Below are positions 8,670 to 16,340 of a stretch of DNA of 64,000 bases, piece by piece. How positions within the stretch are numbered: position 1 is the first letter of the stretch; every line of letters starts with the position of its first letter. The stretch comes from Acidimicrobiales bacterium. Its GTDB lineage: Bacteria > Actinomycetota > Acidimicrobiia > Acidimicrobiales > Iamiaceae. The position numbers and the translations under genes are program-made. The DNA is taken from contig JAUJOW010000009.1 in NCBI GenBank assembly GCA_030447445.1, positions 1-64,000 of the forward strand, in the 5' to 3' direction. The notes under the pieces are model-generated. The model searched no databases. It was given only the letters and a program-made list of their open reading frames with translations, and had not been told where the DNA came from.

Positions 8670-9730
8670 GCTGCCACCTCGCCGTCGGCCCGCCCCTCGG
8701 CGTGCACGAGCTCGACGATGCGACCGAGGACGGCCGGGTCGGTCTCGGGAAGCACGCCGTGGCCGAGGTTGAAGACGTGTCCGGGGTGGCCGGCGTTGCG
8801 GGCCAGCACGGCGCGGACCCGGTCGGCGACCACCTCCCAGGGGGCCAGCACGACGGCCGGGTCGAGGTTGCCCTGGAGGGCCACGTCGGGGCCGAGGCGG
8901 CGGCGGGCGTCGTCGAGGTGCACCCGCCAGTCGACACCGACGACATCGGCACCGGCCCGGTGCATGAGCCCGAGCAGCTCACCGGTGCTCACCCCGAAGT
9001 GGATGCGGGGCACGCCGAGGTCGGCCACACCGGCGAACACCTTGGCGCTGGCGGGGAGGACGAAGCGCTCGTAGTCGGCGGGGTCGAGGGCACCGGCCCA
9101 GCTGTCGAACAGCTGCACCACCGACGCGCCGGCCCCGACCTGGGAGCGGAGGGAGGCGACGGCGATGTCGGCCAGCCGGTCGAGGAGCGCCGCCCACAGC
9201 CCGGGGTCGCCGTACATGAGCGCCTTCGTGCGGGCGTAGGTGCGCGACGGGCGACCTTCGACCAGGTAGCTGGCGACCGTGAAGGGGGCCCCGGCGAACC
9301 CGATGAGCGGTGTTGCGCCGAGCTCGCCGGCGACGGTTCGCACCGTCTCCACGACGTAGGGCGTGTCAGTGTCGGGGTCGAGGGGGCGCAGCCGCTGGAG
9401 GTCGGCGCGGCAGGCGAAGGGCCGGTCGACCACCGGGCCCACGCCGGGGGCCACGTCGACGCCGAAGCCGATGGCGGCGACCGGCGTGACGATGTCGGAG
9501 TAGAGGATGGCGGCGTCGACGCCGTAGCGCCGTACCGGCTGCAGCGTGATCTCGGCGGCCAGGTCGGGGACCCGAATGGCGTCGAGGATGCTGCCCTCCC
9601 CCCGGAGGGCCCGGTACTCGGGCAGGGACCGCCCGGCCTGGCGCATGAACCACACCGGCACCCGGGCCCTGGGCTGTCGTCGACAGGCGCGCAGCAGGGG
9701 AGCGTCGAGCGGCGGGGCCACGCGGGTCAC
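8666..9730 (-). CDS. hemE: Uroporphyrinogen decarboxylase
   Basis: A 354-residue HemE that decarboxylates the four acetate side chains of uroporphyrinogen III to give coproporphyrinogen III. The signature [17 protein letters not shown] is near residues 21-37, followed by [33 protein letters not shown] and the C-terminal [12 protein letters not shown]. The start is the GTG at 9730, giving a normal family length; upstream open codons are low-complexity and are rejected. Its stop overlaps the hemH GTG. It follows the SCO1664-like gene by 23 bp on the same strand. Confidence 0.93.
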   Translation of the reverse strand: MTRVAPPLDAPLLRACRRQPRARVPVWFMRQAGRSLPEYRALRGEGSILDAIRVPDLAAEITLQPVRRYGVDAAILYSDIVTPVAAIGFGVDVAPGVGPVVDRPFACRADLQRLRPLDPDTDTPYVVETVRTVAGELGATPLIGFAGAPFTVASYLVEGRPSRTYARTKALMYGDPGLWAALLDRLADIAVASLRSQVGAGASVVQLFDSWAGALDPADYERFVLPASAKVFAGVADLGVPRIHFGVSTGELLGLMHRAGADVVGVDWRVHLDDARRRLGPDVALQGNLDPAVVLAPWEVVADRVRAVLARNAGHPGHVFNLGHGVLPETDPAVLGRIVELVHAEGRADGEVAA

Positions 9731-9753
9731 GGTACCGTCGGCCGCGCCGCCCC

Positions 9754-10455
9754 TCAGATCAGCGGCCACGGGTAGCGGCGGCCGCTCGGGTCGACCGGGA
9801 ACGTGCCGGCCCGGAGCAGGCGGAGAGCCCGCACCCCCACCGCGTCGCACTCCTCCGGGGAGAGCAGGTGGCGGAGGAGGGCGGCCAGGTCGGCGTCGAC
9901 GAGCGCGGTGACGGCCTCGACCAGCTCGTCGGGCAACGGCTCGCCGCCGAAGTCCCAGATCACGGTGCGCAGCTTCGGGCCGGGCGCGAAGGACAGCCCG
10001 TTGTCGATGCCCCAGAGGTGCCGATCGGCGTCGATGAGGCAGTGGCCGCTCTTGCGGTCGGTGCTGTTGGCGAGCACGTCGAAGGCGCAGATCCGCCGCA
10101 GTTGGGGATGGGTGGCCTCGTCCTCGAGGAGGGTGAAGTAGTGCTGTTCGAAGTCGGCGTCGATGAAGAGCTGGAGGGAGCCCTCCCCCAGCGGGGCATC
10201 GTCACGGGTGGTCGTGGGCGGCACCATGTCCCAACCGAGGGCGTCGGCCAGCACCCACGCCGCCACCTCCCGCCGGTAGAGACCGGCGGGGAAGTCCCAC
10301 AGCGGCCGCTCGCCCCGGACCGGCTTGTACACCGCTCGGGTGCAGGCGTCGCCCTTGGCCACCTCGACGAGGAAGGTGCCGTTGGAGCTCCACGGCATGC
10401 GCCCGATGACGTCGATCCTGCCGGTGCGGAGCAGGGTGAGCGGTGTCAGGGTCAC
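9754..10455 (-). CDS. SCO1664-family protein (kinase-like/HipA-related fold)
   Basis: A 233-residue protein of the actinobacterial SCO1664 family. Members are distant relatives of PI3/4-kinase-like proteins and none has a known substrate. Recognisable segments are GTFLVEV followed by [16 protein letters not shown] (an ATP-contacting lysine), [36 protein letters not shown] (an HxD-N-like catalytic loop with N and D) and WGIDNGLSF (a DxG-like Asp). The GTG start at 10455 overlaps the DUF3090 stop as GTGA. The set phosphomutase-DUF3090-SCO1664 is conserved in actinobacteria, usually beside mshC; here hemE follows instead. Confidence 0.8.
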   Translation of the reverse strand: MTLTPLTLLRTGRIDVIGRMPWSSNGTFLVEVAKGDACTRAVYKPVRGERPLWDFPAGLYRREVAAWVLADALGWDMVPPTTTRDDAPLGEGSLQLFIDADFEQHYFTLLEDEATHPQLRRICAFDVLANSTDRKSGHCLIDADRHLWGIDNGLSFAPGPKLRTVIWDFGGEPLPDELVEAVTALVDADLAALLRHLLSPEECDAVGVRALRLLRAGTFPVDPSGRRYPWPLI

Positions 10456-10988
10456 GCCGGGGGACGGTGCCCGTTGGTGCGGGGACAGGAGTGGTCGGGC
10501 CCCTTCGGGTGCCCGCACAGCCCGCAGGGCGGCCGGCCGGCCTCCACCACCTGACCGGCCCGGGCGATGTAGGCGGCGACCTGAGCTCGGGTGAGCGACA
10601 GGTGGAGGCGGGCCCCGGTGGCCTCACCTTCGTCCCCTGTCTCCTCGCCCTCGGTGTCGATGCGCTCCTCGACCCGCAGCTCGATCCGGTCGGCGGACTC
10701 GTCGTAGCCGATGGCCATGGTGCCTGCCGTCCACGCCGCCATCACCGGTTCGACCAGCTCGGGTGCCGGCGGGGGGTCGGTGATGGGCGGCAGATCGGCC
10801 AGGACGCCGGCCAGGAACTCCGCCAGGCCGGCCACCTGTTGCTTCTCGCACTTCACCGACACCACGGTGCTGCCCGAGGTGGCCTGCAGGTAGAACACCC
10901 GTCGTCCCGGCTCCCCCACCGTGCCGGTGGTGAAGCGGTCGACGTCGGTCAGCTCGAAGGACTCGCTGAACCCACCGGGCTCGCTCAT
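10452..10988 (-). CDS. DUF3090 family protein
   Basis: A 178-residue DUF3090 protein, an actinobacterial family of unknown function. The N-terminal region RFTTGTVGEPGRRVFYLQA is typical, as is KCEKQQVAGLAEFL. The C-terminus ends with a small zinc-ribbon-like motif, CGLCGHPKGPDHSCPRTNG. The start is the ATG at 10988 within an ATGAGCGAGCC cassette that is present three times in tandem (see the micro-ORFs at 10985-11016). The stop overlaps the SCO1664-like start as GTGA, so the pair is translationally coupled. Confidence 0.85.
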   Translation of the reverse strand: MSEPGGFSESFELTDVDRFTTGTVGEPGRRVFYLQATSGSTVVSVKCEKQQVAGLAEFLAGVLADLPPITDPPPAPELVEPVMAAWTAGTMAIGYDESADRIELRVEERIDTEGEETGDEGEATGARLHLSLTRAQVAAYIARAGQVVEAGRPPCGLCGHPKGPDHSCPRTNGHRPPA

Positions 10989-11016
10989 TCGGGCTCGCTC
11001 ATTCGGGCTCGCTCAC
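10985..11016 (-). repeat. Triple 14-bp start-site repeat encoding two micro-ORFs (VSEPE, MSEPE)
   Basis: On the minus strand, TGAGCGAGCCCGAA is repeated with a 14-bp period. GTG at 11016 overlaps the phosphomutase stop (GTGA) and reads VSEPE-stop; that stop overlaps an ATG at 11002 reading MSEPE-stop; that stop overlaps the DUF3090 ATG at 10988. The gap is thus tiled completely by 5-residue frames with 4-nt overlaps. Confidence 0.55.
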
Positions 11017-11657
11017 GAGGCGGTCAGCCCGGCCAGCTCACCGCCGGTCGAGTTGACGGTCAGGACCACCGGTCCGCCGGCGGCGTAGGCCACCGCCGTG
11101 ACCGAGCACGGTGACACCACGATGCGCTGGAACAGGTCGAGGTGGGTGCCGAGGGCCGCCGCGACCGCCGCCTTGATGGGGTCGGCGTGGGACACGCAGA
11201 CGATGGTCTCGCCCCGGTGCCGTCCGCACAGCCGCCCGACGGCGCCGGTGATGCGGGTCTGCATCTCGGCGAAGGACTCGCCGTCGGGGAACCGGAAGCC
11301 GCTCGGGTACTGCTGCACGGTCTTCCACTCCGGCAGCTTGCGCAACGCCTTCAGCTCCGCGCCGGTCCAGGACCCGAAGTCGCACTCGTCCAGCCCGCGC
11401 TCCGTACGGGTGCGGAGGCGGCGGGCCCGGGCGATGGGAGCGGCGGTCTCCCGGGCCCGCTCCAAGGGCGAGGTGTAGACGGCGGCCACCTCCTTCAGCG
11501 CGGCGATGCGCTCGGCGGCGGCGCCGGCCTGGTCGGTGCCGGCGTCGGCGAGGTGGAGCCCCGGCGCCCGACCCGGCAGCGTGGCTCCGGTGGTGGGTGT
11601 CTGGCCGTGGCGCACGTAGAGGACCAAGGTGGGGGCCGGAGGCTTGGAGCGCGCCAT
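11013..11657 (-). CDS. Histidine phosphatase family protein (MSMEG_4193-type phosphomutase)
   Basis: A 214-residue branch-1 histidine phosphatase/phosphoglycerate-mutase-fold protein, probably a phosphatase on an unknown phosphate ester. The catalytic motif LYVRHGQTPTTG is near residues 12-23, with the acid motif ECDFGSWTGAELK and a second catalytic His in VSHADPIKA near residue 155. The ATG at 11657 directly precedes the first strand. It leads the phosphomutase-DUF3090-SCO1664 cluster, and its TGA feeds into two micro-ORFs before DUF3090. It is divergent from the uracil-DNA glycosylase with nearly abutting starts; TAGGTT and TATCGT in this space may serve as opposed -10 boxes. Confidence 0.85.
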   Translation of the reverse strand: MARSKPPAPTLVLYVRHGQTPTTGATLPGRAPGLHLADAGTDQAGAAAERIAALKEVAAVYTSPLERARETAAPIARARRLRTRTERGLDECDFGSWTGAELKALRKLPEWKTVQQYPSGFRFPDGESFAEMQTRITGAVGRLCGRHRGETIVCVSHADPIKAAVAAALGTHLDLFQRIVVSPCSVTAVAYAAGGPVVLTVNSTGGELAGLTAS

Positions 11658-11679
11658 GAGAGCGGCCAACCTATCGTCG

Positions 11680-12348
11680 ATGGTCGATTCCTTGGCCCGG
11701 GTGGAGGCCGACGTGATCGGGTGCCGGGCCTGTCCGAGGTTGGTGGCCTGGCGGGAGCAGGTCGGCCGGGACAAGCGGGCCGCCTTCCGCGACGAGGACT
11801 ACTGGGCCAAGCCCGTACCGAGCTTCGGGGATCCCGCCGCCCACCTGGTCATCGTCGGGCTCGCCCCCGCCGCCCACGGCGGCAACCGGACGGGCCGCAT
11901 CTTCACCGGCGACCGCTCAGGCGACTTCCTGTACGCCGCGCTGCACCGGGCCGGCTACGCCAACCAGCCGACGAGCCGGCACCGGGGTGACGGGCTGGTG
12001 CTCACCGGGGCGTGGATCACGGCGCCGGTCCACTGCGCCCCGCCCGCCAACCAGCCGACCCCAGCCGAACGCGACGCCTGCGGCGTCTACCTCGAGCGGG
12101 AGCTGGCCCTGCTCAGCGGGGTGCGGGTGGTGCTCGTGCTCGGCGGGTTCGCCTACCAGGTGATGGCCGGCCTGCTCGGGGCCCGACCCCGCCCGCGGTT
12201 CGCCCATGGCCTGGAGGTCCCAGCGCCGGACGGGCGCACCATCGTGTGCTCCTACCACGTGAGCCAGCAGAACACCTTCACCGGCACGCTCACCCCGGCG
12301 ATGCTCGACGCCGTGCTCTCCCGAGCCCGGGCCCTCGGCACGGCCTGA
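11680..12348 (+). CDS. Family 5 uracil-DNA glycosylase (UdgB-like), 4Fe-4S
   Basis: A 222-residue base-excision repair glycosylase that removes uracil (and often hypoxanthine) from DNA. Family-5 motif A is GLAPAAHGGNRTGRIFTGD, with Ala rather than the Asp of families 1 and 4, and motif B is HVSQQNTFTGTLT. Cys15, Cys18, Cys118 and Cys134 can ligate a 4Fe-4S cluster. I start at the ATG at 11680; an ATG at 11656 adds eight residues and overlaps the divergent gene. It is a single gene on the plus strand among minus-strand neighbours. Confidence 0.9.
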   Translation: MVDSLARVEADVIGCRACPRLVAWREQVGRDKRAAFRDEDYWAKPVPSFGDPAAHLVIVGLAPAAHGGNRTGRIFTGDRSGDFLYAALHRAGYANQPTSRHRGDGLVLTGAWITAPVHCAPPANQPTPAERDACGVYLERELALLSGVRVVLVLGGFAYQVMAGLLGARPRPRFAHGLEVPAPDGRTIVCSYHVSQQNTFTGTLTPAMLDAVLSRARALGTA

Positions 12349-12384
12349 CCGACCTCAACCGGCGGGCTCCCGACCGGTGAATCC

Positions 12385-13239
12385 CTAGCGGACGAGCGCC
12401 ACCAGCTCGCCGCCGGCGTAGAGCACGGCGGTCAGGCCGAGGAACAGGGCGACCACCGTGCGGAGCCTCCGATCCGAGGTGCGGACGGTGAGGGCGGCGC
12501 CGAGGCGGGCGCCGGGCACGACACCGACGGCCAAGAGCAGCGCGAAGCGCCAGTCGATGTCGCCGAGCAGGGCGTGGGTGACGGTGCCGGGCACGGCGAA
12601 CAGGGCGACGCAGGCCAGGGACGTGGCGATCGCCTCCTTGATCGGCACGCGAGCCACCTGGGTGAATCCGGGCACCATGACGATGCCGCCCCCCACACCG
12701 AGCAGTCCCGACAGGAGGCCGGCCACCAGGCCGACGGCGGCGAACCGCACGGGGGCCACCTCCGCCGAGGTGGTGCCGAAGGGGGCGACGGGGGCGACCT
12801 CGGCATCGGACTCCGGGTCGGCCCGGGCTGGTCCCGTCGTCCGGGCTTCGGCCTCGTCGGCGGCCCGGCCGCTCGTGTACATGCGCCACGCGCTGAACCC
12901 GAGCAACCCGGCGGTGAGGAGCATCAGCAGATGTCCTTCGCCGGGCACCACCCTCGACAGGATCGAGCCGGCCACGGCGGCGATGATGCCGAGGGGCGCC
13001 GTCCAGGCCACCACCCGCCAGTCGATGAGGTGCTCCCGGACGTACCGGGCGGTGCCGCTCGCCGCTCCCGGGATGATGGACGGCAGCGTCGTCCCCACCG
13101 CCACCAGCGCCGAGGCGCCGAGGGCCCGGATGGCCGGTGTGGAGATGACAGCTCCGCCCACGCCGAACAGGCCCGACAGCGCCCCGGTGGCCACGCCGGC
13201 GAGCACGGTGAGCGCGTCACGCAGCGGTCCGGGATCCAT
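12385..13239 (-). CDS. TauE/SafE family transporter (TSUP)
   Basis: A 284-residue membrane protein of the TSUP family, which moves sulfite, sulfonates or related organic anions. The two internally duplicated halves each carry the signature glycine motif (GLFGVGGAVISTP near residues 21-33 and GLLGVGGGIVMVPGF near 168-182), separated by an acidic loop rich in A, E and D. About eight hydrophobic segments are visible. The ATG at 13239 is preceded by TAGACA 5 nt upstream, suggesting a leaderless transcript. It is divergent from a small lipoprotein gene. The substrate is not deducible. Confidence 0.85.
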   Translation of the reverse strand: MDPGPLRDALTVLAGVATGALSGLFGVGGAVISTPAIRALGASALVAVGTTLPSIIPGAASGTARYVREHLIDWRVVAWTAPLGIIAAVAGSILSRVVPGEGHLLMLLTAGLLGFSAWRMYTSGRAADEAEARTTGPARADPESDAEVAPVAPFGTTSAEVAPVRFAAVGLVAGLLSGLLGVGGGIVMVPGFTQVARVPIKEAIATSLACVALFAVPGTVTHALLGDIDWRFALLLAVGVVPGARLGAALTVRTSDRRLRTVVALFLGLTAVLYAGGELVALVR

Positions 13240-13305
13240 GCGGCTGTCTACGGGGAGGGCCTGGTGGAGGCAAGTCGGCGATTCGGAGGTCACCGACCCC
13301 CCCGA

Positions 13306-13311
13306 TAGCGT
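13306..13311 (+). promoter_or_regulatory. -10 element TAGCGT, leaderless promoter of the lipoprotein gene
   Basis: TAGCGT ends 7 nt before the ATG at 13319, matching the spacing seen at other leaderless genes in this window. Confidence 0.4.
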
Positions 13312-13318
13312 TGCTCCG

Positions 13319-13699
13319 ATGTCCTCCGAGCCGGCCCCGCCGCTGCCGCCGCCTCCTCCTGTTCCCACGACGCGGCGGAGGACACGGCGCCTCGCCGCCG
13401 CCGTGGCGGTGGCGGCGGTGCTCGTCGGCGGCTGCACGGGGGCCCGCAAGGACCCCACCAAGTACGGCGACACGACGAGGCGCAACTTCATCGAGGGTTG
13501 CGTCGACCAGGGCCGGGATGCCGGCCTCGACGGTGCCGCCCAGGTGTGCCGCTGCGCCTATTCCCGCATCGTGGACGAGGTGTCCTTCGCCCAGTTCAAG
13601 AAGGACAACGACGCCTTGGAGAAGGACCCGGGCCCCCTCCCGGTGCGGTACCGGCGGATCATCGACCGGTGCGCGGAGGGGCAGGCCGAGCCCGGCTGA
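13319..13699 (+). CDS. Small cysteine-containing lipoprotein, unknown function
   Basis: A 126-residue predicted lipoprotein that I do not recognise. After a proline-rich cytoplasmic leader and an Arg-rich n-region (RRRTRRL), a hydrophobic stretch ends in the lipobox LVGGC with Cys39 as the lipidated residue. The mature part has four further cysteines (about 61, 77, 79 and 118), including a CRC pair, and is charged and helical. Such spacing could allow two disulfides outside the membrane. Its leaderless promoter faces away from the TauE gene. No partner is evident. Confidence 0.7.
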   Translation: MSSEPAPPLPPPPPVPTTRRRTRRLAAAVAVAAVLVGGCTGARKDPTKYGDTTRRNFIEGCVDQGRDAGLDGAAQVCRCAYSRIVDEVSFAQFKKDNDALEKDPGPLPVRYRRIIDRCAEGQAEPG

Positions 13700-13723
13700 C
13701 CGGGCGGCCGGCTGACCGGCGGC

Positions 13724-14914
13724 CTATGCCGGCGCCACCTTGGCCGCCGGAGGGGGCAGCACGCCGGGGTAGGGCACCGCCGACTCCGGCCAGCGCTTCC
13801 TGCTCTTGGCCGCCAGCTTGTGCATGAGGGCGATGGCAGCGGGGTCGTCGTCGCCGGGTCGGGCGAGGACGGCACCCGAGTCGATCATGCGGGCGATGAT
13901 CTCCCGGCCGAGCTCGGTGCGGACCACGGTGAGGGTCCAGTCGTTGAACTTGCCGATGCCACCGGTGGAGATGTCGGCGTGTTCGGCGGCGAAGTCGGGG
14001 CAGCGGGTGCAGCCTTCACGGGTCCAGGCGTGGCACTCCTTCAGCGGCACCTCGTGGTAGTCGCCGTTGCGCATCCAGATCTGGAAGACGCCCTTGATGT
14101 TCATCTTGACCATGTCGGCCCGGGCCAGCCCGTACTTGGCCTCGAACAGCTCGTCGAAGATGGCGTCGTCGAACGTCTTCGAGCACAGCAGGCCGATGTT
14201 GAAGATGATCGGCTTGCTGATCTTGCCGACCTTGCGGGACCACATGACCGGCGGCACCGAGGACTGGCAGCCCATCCCCACCAGGGCCAGCTTGGATAAC
14301 CCCCGCTCGACGGCCTCATCGAGGGCCAGGGTGTTGGCCGAGTAGGTGTAGCGGCTCCCGGCCGAGGCGAGGATCTCCTCCGGGTTGGTCGCCACCCCGG
14401 GCTTGGCCTTCCACGTCGTGCCGTCGCCCTCGAGGTAGGACACCAGGGCGGCGTCGATGTACCCCTCGTCCATGGCCCAGATGAGCAGCGCCGAGACCAG
14501 CCCGCCGTCCTGACCCATGCGGTGCACCATGTCCTCGCTGGCCCGGGTGAGCAGGATGTCGGAGTAGACGCCGGAGATCTCGTCGGTGCCGCGGAAGCGG
14601 CCGAAGAGGTGGTCGTCGGCCTCGGTCTCCCAGGTCCGGAACCGGGGGCAGGCCCGGGTGCAGCTCGTGCAGCCCTTCTGGCCGTGGATGCAGTCGTGGG
14701 GGCCGAGCTCCTCCTCGAGGTGGAACGGCTTGTAGCCGCCCTGGGCGTGGTCGTAGCCGATCACGTCGTGCGGGCAGGAGATCACGCACCCGGCGCACCC
14801 GGTGCAGAGGCCGGTGGCGATGACCTCGTCGTAGAGCTCCTTCCACTGCGCTGTCCACCGGCCGGTGGGCAGGGCGTCGGCGGGTTGCTCGGGCGCCTCT
14901 TCGGTGATGGCCAC
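13724..14914 (-). CDS. FrhB-like coenzyme F420 hydrogenase/dehydrogenase beta-subunit family protein
   Basis: A 396-residue iron-sulfur flavoprotein of the FrhB/FdhB family, typically moving electrons between ferredoxin-type clusters and F420 via FAD. The N-terminus has a ferredoxin motif with Cys37, 40, 43 and 47 (CTGCAGCVISCP) and a second cluster with Cys75, 82, 85 and 89. FrhB features follow: GQDGGLVSALL, VGMGCQSSV, FNIGLLCSKTF and EGCTRCPDF. The GTG at 14914 has TACGCT ending 7 nt upstream. It is divergent from an acyl-CoA dehydrogenase across a palindrome. Natural roles could be ferredoxin- or F420-linked oxidation; the hydrogenase subunits FrhA and FrhG are absent here. Confidence 0.82.
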   Translation of the reverse strand: MAITEEAPEQPADALPTGRWTAQWKELYDEVIATGLCTGCAGCVISCPHDVIGYDHAQGGYKPFHLEEELGPHDCIHGQKGCTSCTRACPRFRTWETEADDHLFGRFRGTDEISGVYSDILLTRASEDMVHRMGQDGGLVSALLIWAMDEGYIDAALVSYLEGDGTTWKAKPGVATNPEEILASAGSRYTYSANTLALDEAVERGLSKLALVGMGCQSSVPPVMWSRKVGKISKPIIFNIGLLCSKTFDDAIFDELFEAKYGLARADMVKMNIKGVFQIWMRNGDYHEVPLKECHAWTREGCTRCPDFAAEHADISTGGIGKFNDWTLTVVRTELGREIIARMIDSGAVLARPGDDDPAAIALMHKLAAKSRKRWPESAVPYPGVLPPPAAKVAPA

Positions 14915-14921
14915 GGGGCGC

Positions 14922-14927
14922 AGCGTA
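14922..14927 (-). promoter_or_regulatory. -10 element TACGCT, leaderless promoter of the FrhB-like gene
   Basis: TACGCT on the minus strand is 7 nt before the GTG at 14914, which it helps to fix as the start. Confidence 0.4.
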
Positions 14928-14939
14928 GACTCGACCCGG

Positions 14940-14957
14940 CTTGACCGCTGGGTCAAG
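14940..14957. promoter_or_regulatory. Perfect palindrome CTTGACC-N4-GGTCAAG between divergent genes
   Basis: Seven-base perfect arms with a GCTG spacer sit between the divergent FrhB-like and acyl-CoA dehydrogenase genes, 9 bp before the latter's ATG. Position and symmetry suggest a dimeric repressor site, for instance TetR-type regulators that control acyl-CoA genes. The core TGACC-N4-GGTCA recurs at 1466-1479. Confidence 0.5.
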
Positions 14958-14966
14958 ATAGGGGCC

Positions 14967-16280
14967 ATGGACCTCACCTATCCGCCCGAAGCCGAGGAGT
15001 TCCGTGCCGAGATCCGGGCCTGGCTGACCGAGCACCTGCCCGACGGGTGGTTCGACGAGGGGTTCGCGCTCACCGGTGAGGATCGCAAGCGGTTCAACAA
15101 GGCCTGGACCAAGCAGCTCTTCGAGGGCGGCTGGATCTGCGCCTCGTGGCCCACGGAGTACGGCGGCAAGGGCCTGTCCACCATCCAGAACGTGGTGCTC
15201 AACGAGGAGTTCGCCCGGGCCCGGGCCCCGCTGCGGGCCGACTTCTTCGGTGACACCCTGGTCGGTCCCACCATCCTCCAGTGGGGCACCGAGGAGCAGA
15301 AGAAGCAGTTCCTGCCCGGCATCCTCAAGGGCCAGACGTCGTGGTGCCAGGGCTTCTCCGAGCCCGAGGCCGGCTCTGACCTGGCCTCCCTCAAGACCAA
15401 GGCCGTGCTCGACGGCGACGAGTGGGTGGTCAACGGCCAGAAGGTGTGGACCACCCAGGCCCAGTACGCCGACTACTGCTTCCTGCTCGCCCGCACCGAC
15501 CCCGACGCCCCCAAGCACGCCGGCATCTCCTATCTCCTCGTGCCCATGAAGCAGCCCGGCGTCGAGGTGCGACCCATCGTCCAACCCGACGGGTCGGCCG
15601 AGTTCAACGAGGTGTTCTTCAGCGATGCCCGCTGCCCGGAGGCCAACGTGGTCGGGGGGCTGAACAACGGTTGGGCTGTGGCGATGACCACCCTCGGCTT
15701 CGAGCGGGGCTCGTCGGCCACCACCAGCCATCGCCGCTTCGAGCGTGAGCTCGACGTCATCCTCGAGCGGGCCCGGGAGAACGGCCGCATCGCCGACCCG
15801 GTCATCAGGCAGCGCCTGGTGCGGCAGTGGTCGAAGATCCAGATCATGCGCATCAACGGGTACCGGACGCTGTCGTCGGTGCTGCACGACAAGAAGGACT
15901 TCGGGGTGGCCGCCCTCGGGGCCACCAACAAGATGTTCTGGTCCGAGACCCATCGGGACACGATGAAGCTGGCCATGGACATCCTCGGCATGGAGGGTGA
16001 CGTCCTCACCGGCAAGCCCGGGGACGAGTTCGTGCCCGGCATGGGTCGCCGCGAGGCAGCGCGGGACTACCCGGTGTCCCCGTTGCAGGCATCGTTCTTC
16101 TTCTCCCGGTCCGAGACGATCTGGGGCGGCACCGCCGAGATCCAGCGCAACATCGTCGGCGAGCGGGTCCTCGGCCTCCCGAAGGAGCCCAAGCCGACGC
16201 CTCGCGGCGACGGTGCGGCGGCTCCGGCGCCGGCGCCGGACCGGGAAGCCAAGGCCGAGCCCGCCGCCACCGGGAGCTGA
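14967..16280 (+). CDS. Acyl-CoA dehydrogenase
   Basis: A 437-residue flavin-dependent acyl-CoA dehydrogenase that introduces an alpha-beta double bond into an acyl-CoA. Matching features are the helical N-domain (MDLTYPPEAEEFRAEIRAWL), the FAD-contacting QGFSEPEAGSDLASLKT and VNGQKVWTTQAQYADY, and the C-terminal ETIWGGTAEIQRNIVGERVLGLP. An extra ~30-residue tail rich in Pro, Ala and Lys follows the fold. Start at the ATG at 14967. The palindrome just upstream suggests regulation shared with the FrhB-like gene. Chain-length or sterol specificity cannot be assigned. Confidence 0.9.
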   Translation: MDLTYPPEAEEFRAEIRAWLTEHLPDGWFDEGFALTGEDRKRFNKAWTKQLFEGGWICASWPTEYGGKGLSTIQNVVLNEEFARARAPLRADFFGDTLVGPTILQWGTEEQKKQFLPGILKGQTSWCQGFSEPEAGSDLASLKTKAVLDGDEWVVNGQKVWTTQAQYADYCFLLARTDPDAPKHAGISYLLVPMKQPGVEVRPIVQPDGSAEFNEVFFSDARCPEANVVGGLNNGWAVAMTTLGFERGSSATTSHRRFERELDVILERARENGRIADPVIRQRLVRQWSKIQIMRINGYRTLSSVLHDKKDFGVAALGATNKMFWSETHRDTMKLAMDILGMEGDVLTGKPGDEFVPGMGRREAARDYPVSPLQASFFFSRSETIWGGTAEIQRNIVGERVLGLPKEPKPTPRGDGAAAPAPAPDREAKAEPAATGS

Positions 16281-16340
16281 GCCGACCCGCGCCGGGCATC
16301 TGCCGTCGGCCCGTCCGGCGGCACTAGCGTTTTCGATCTC

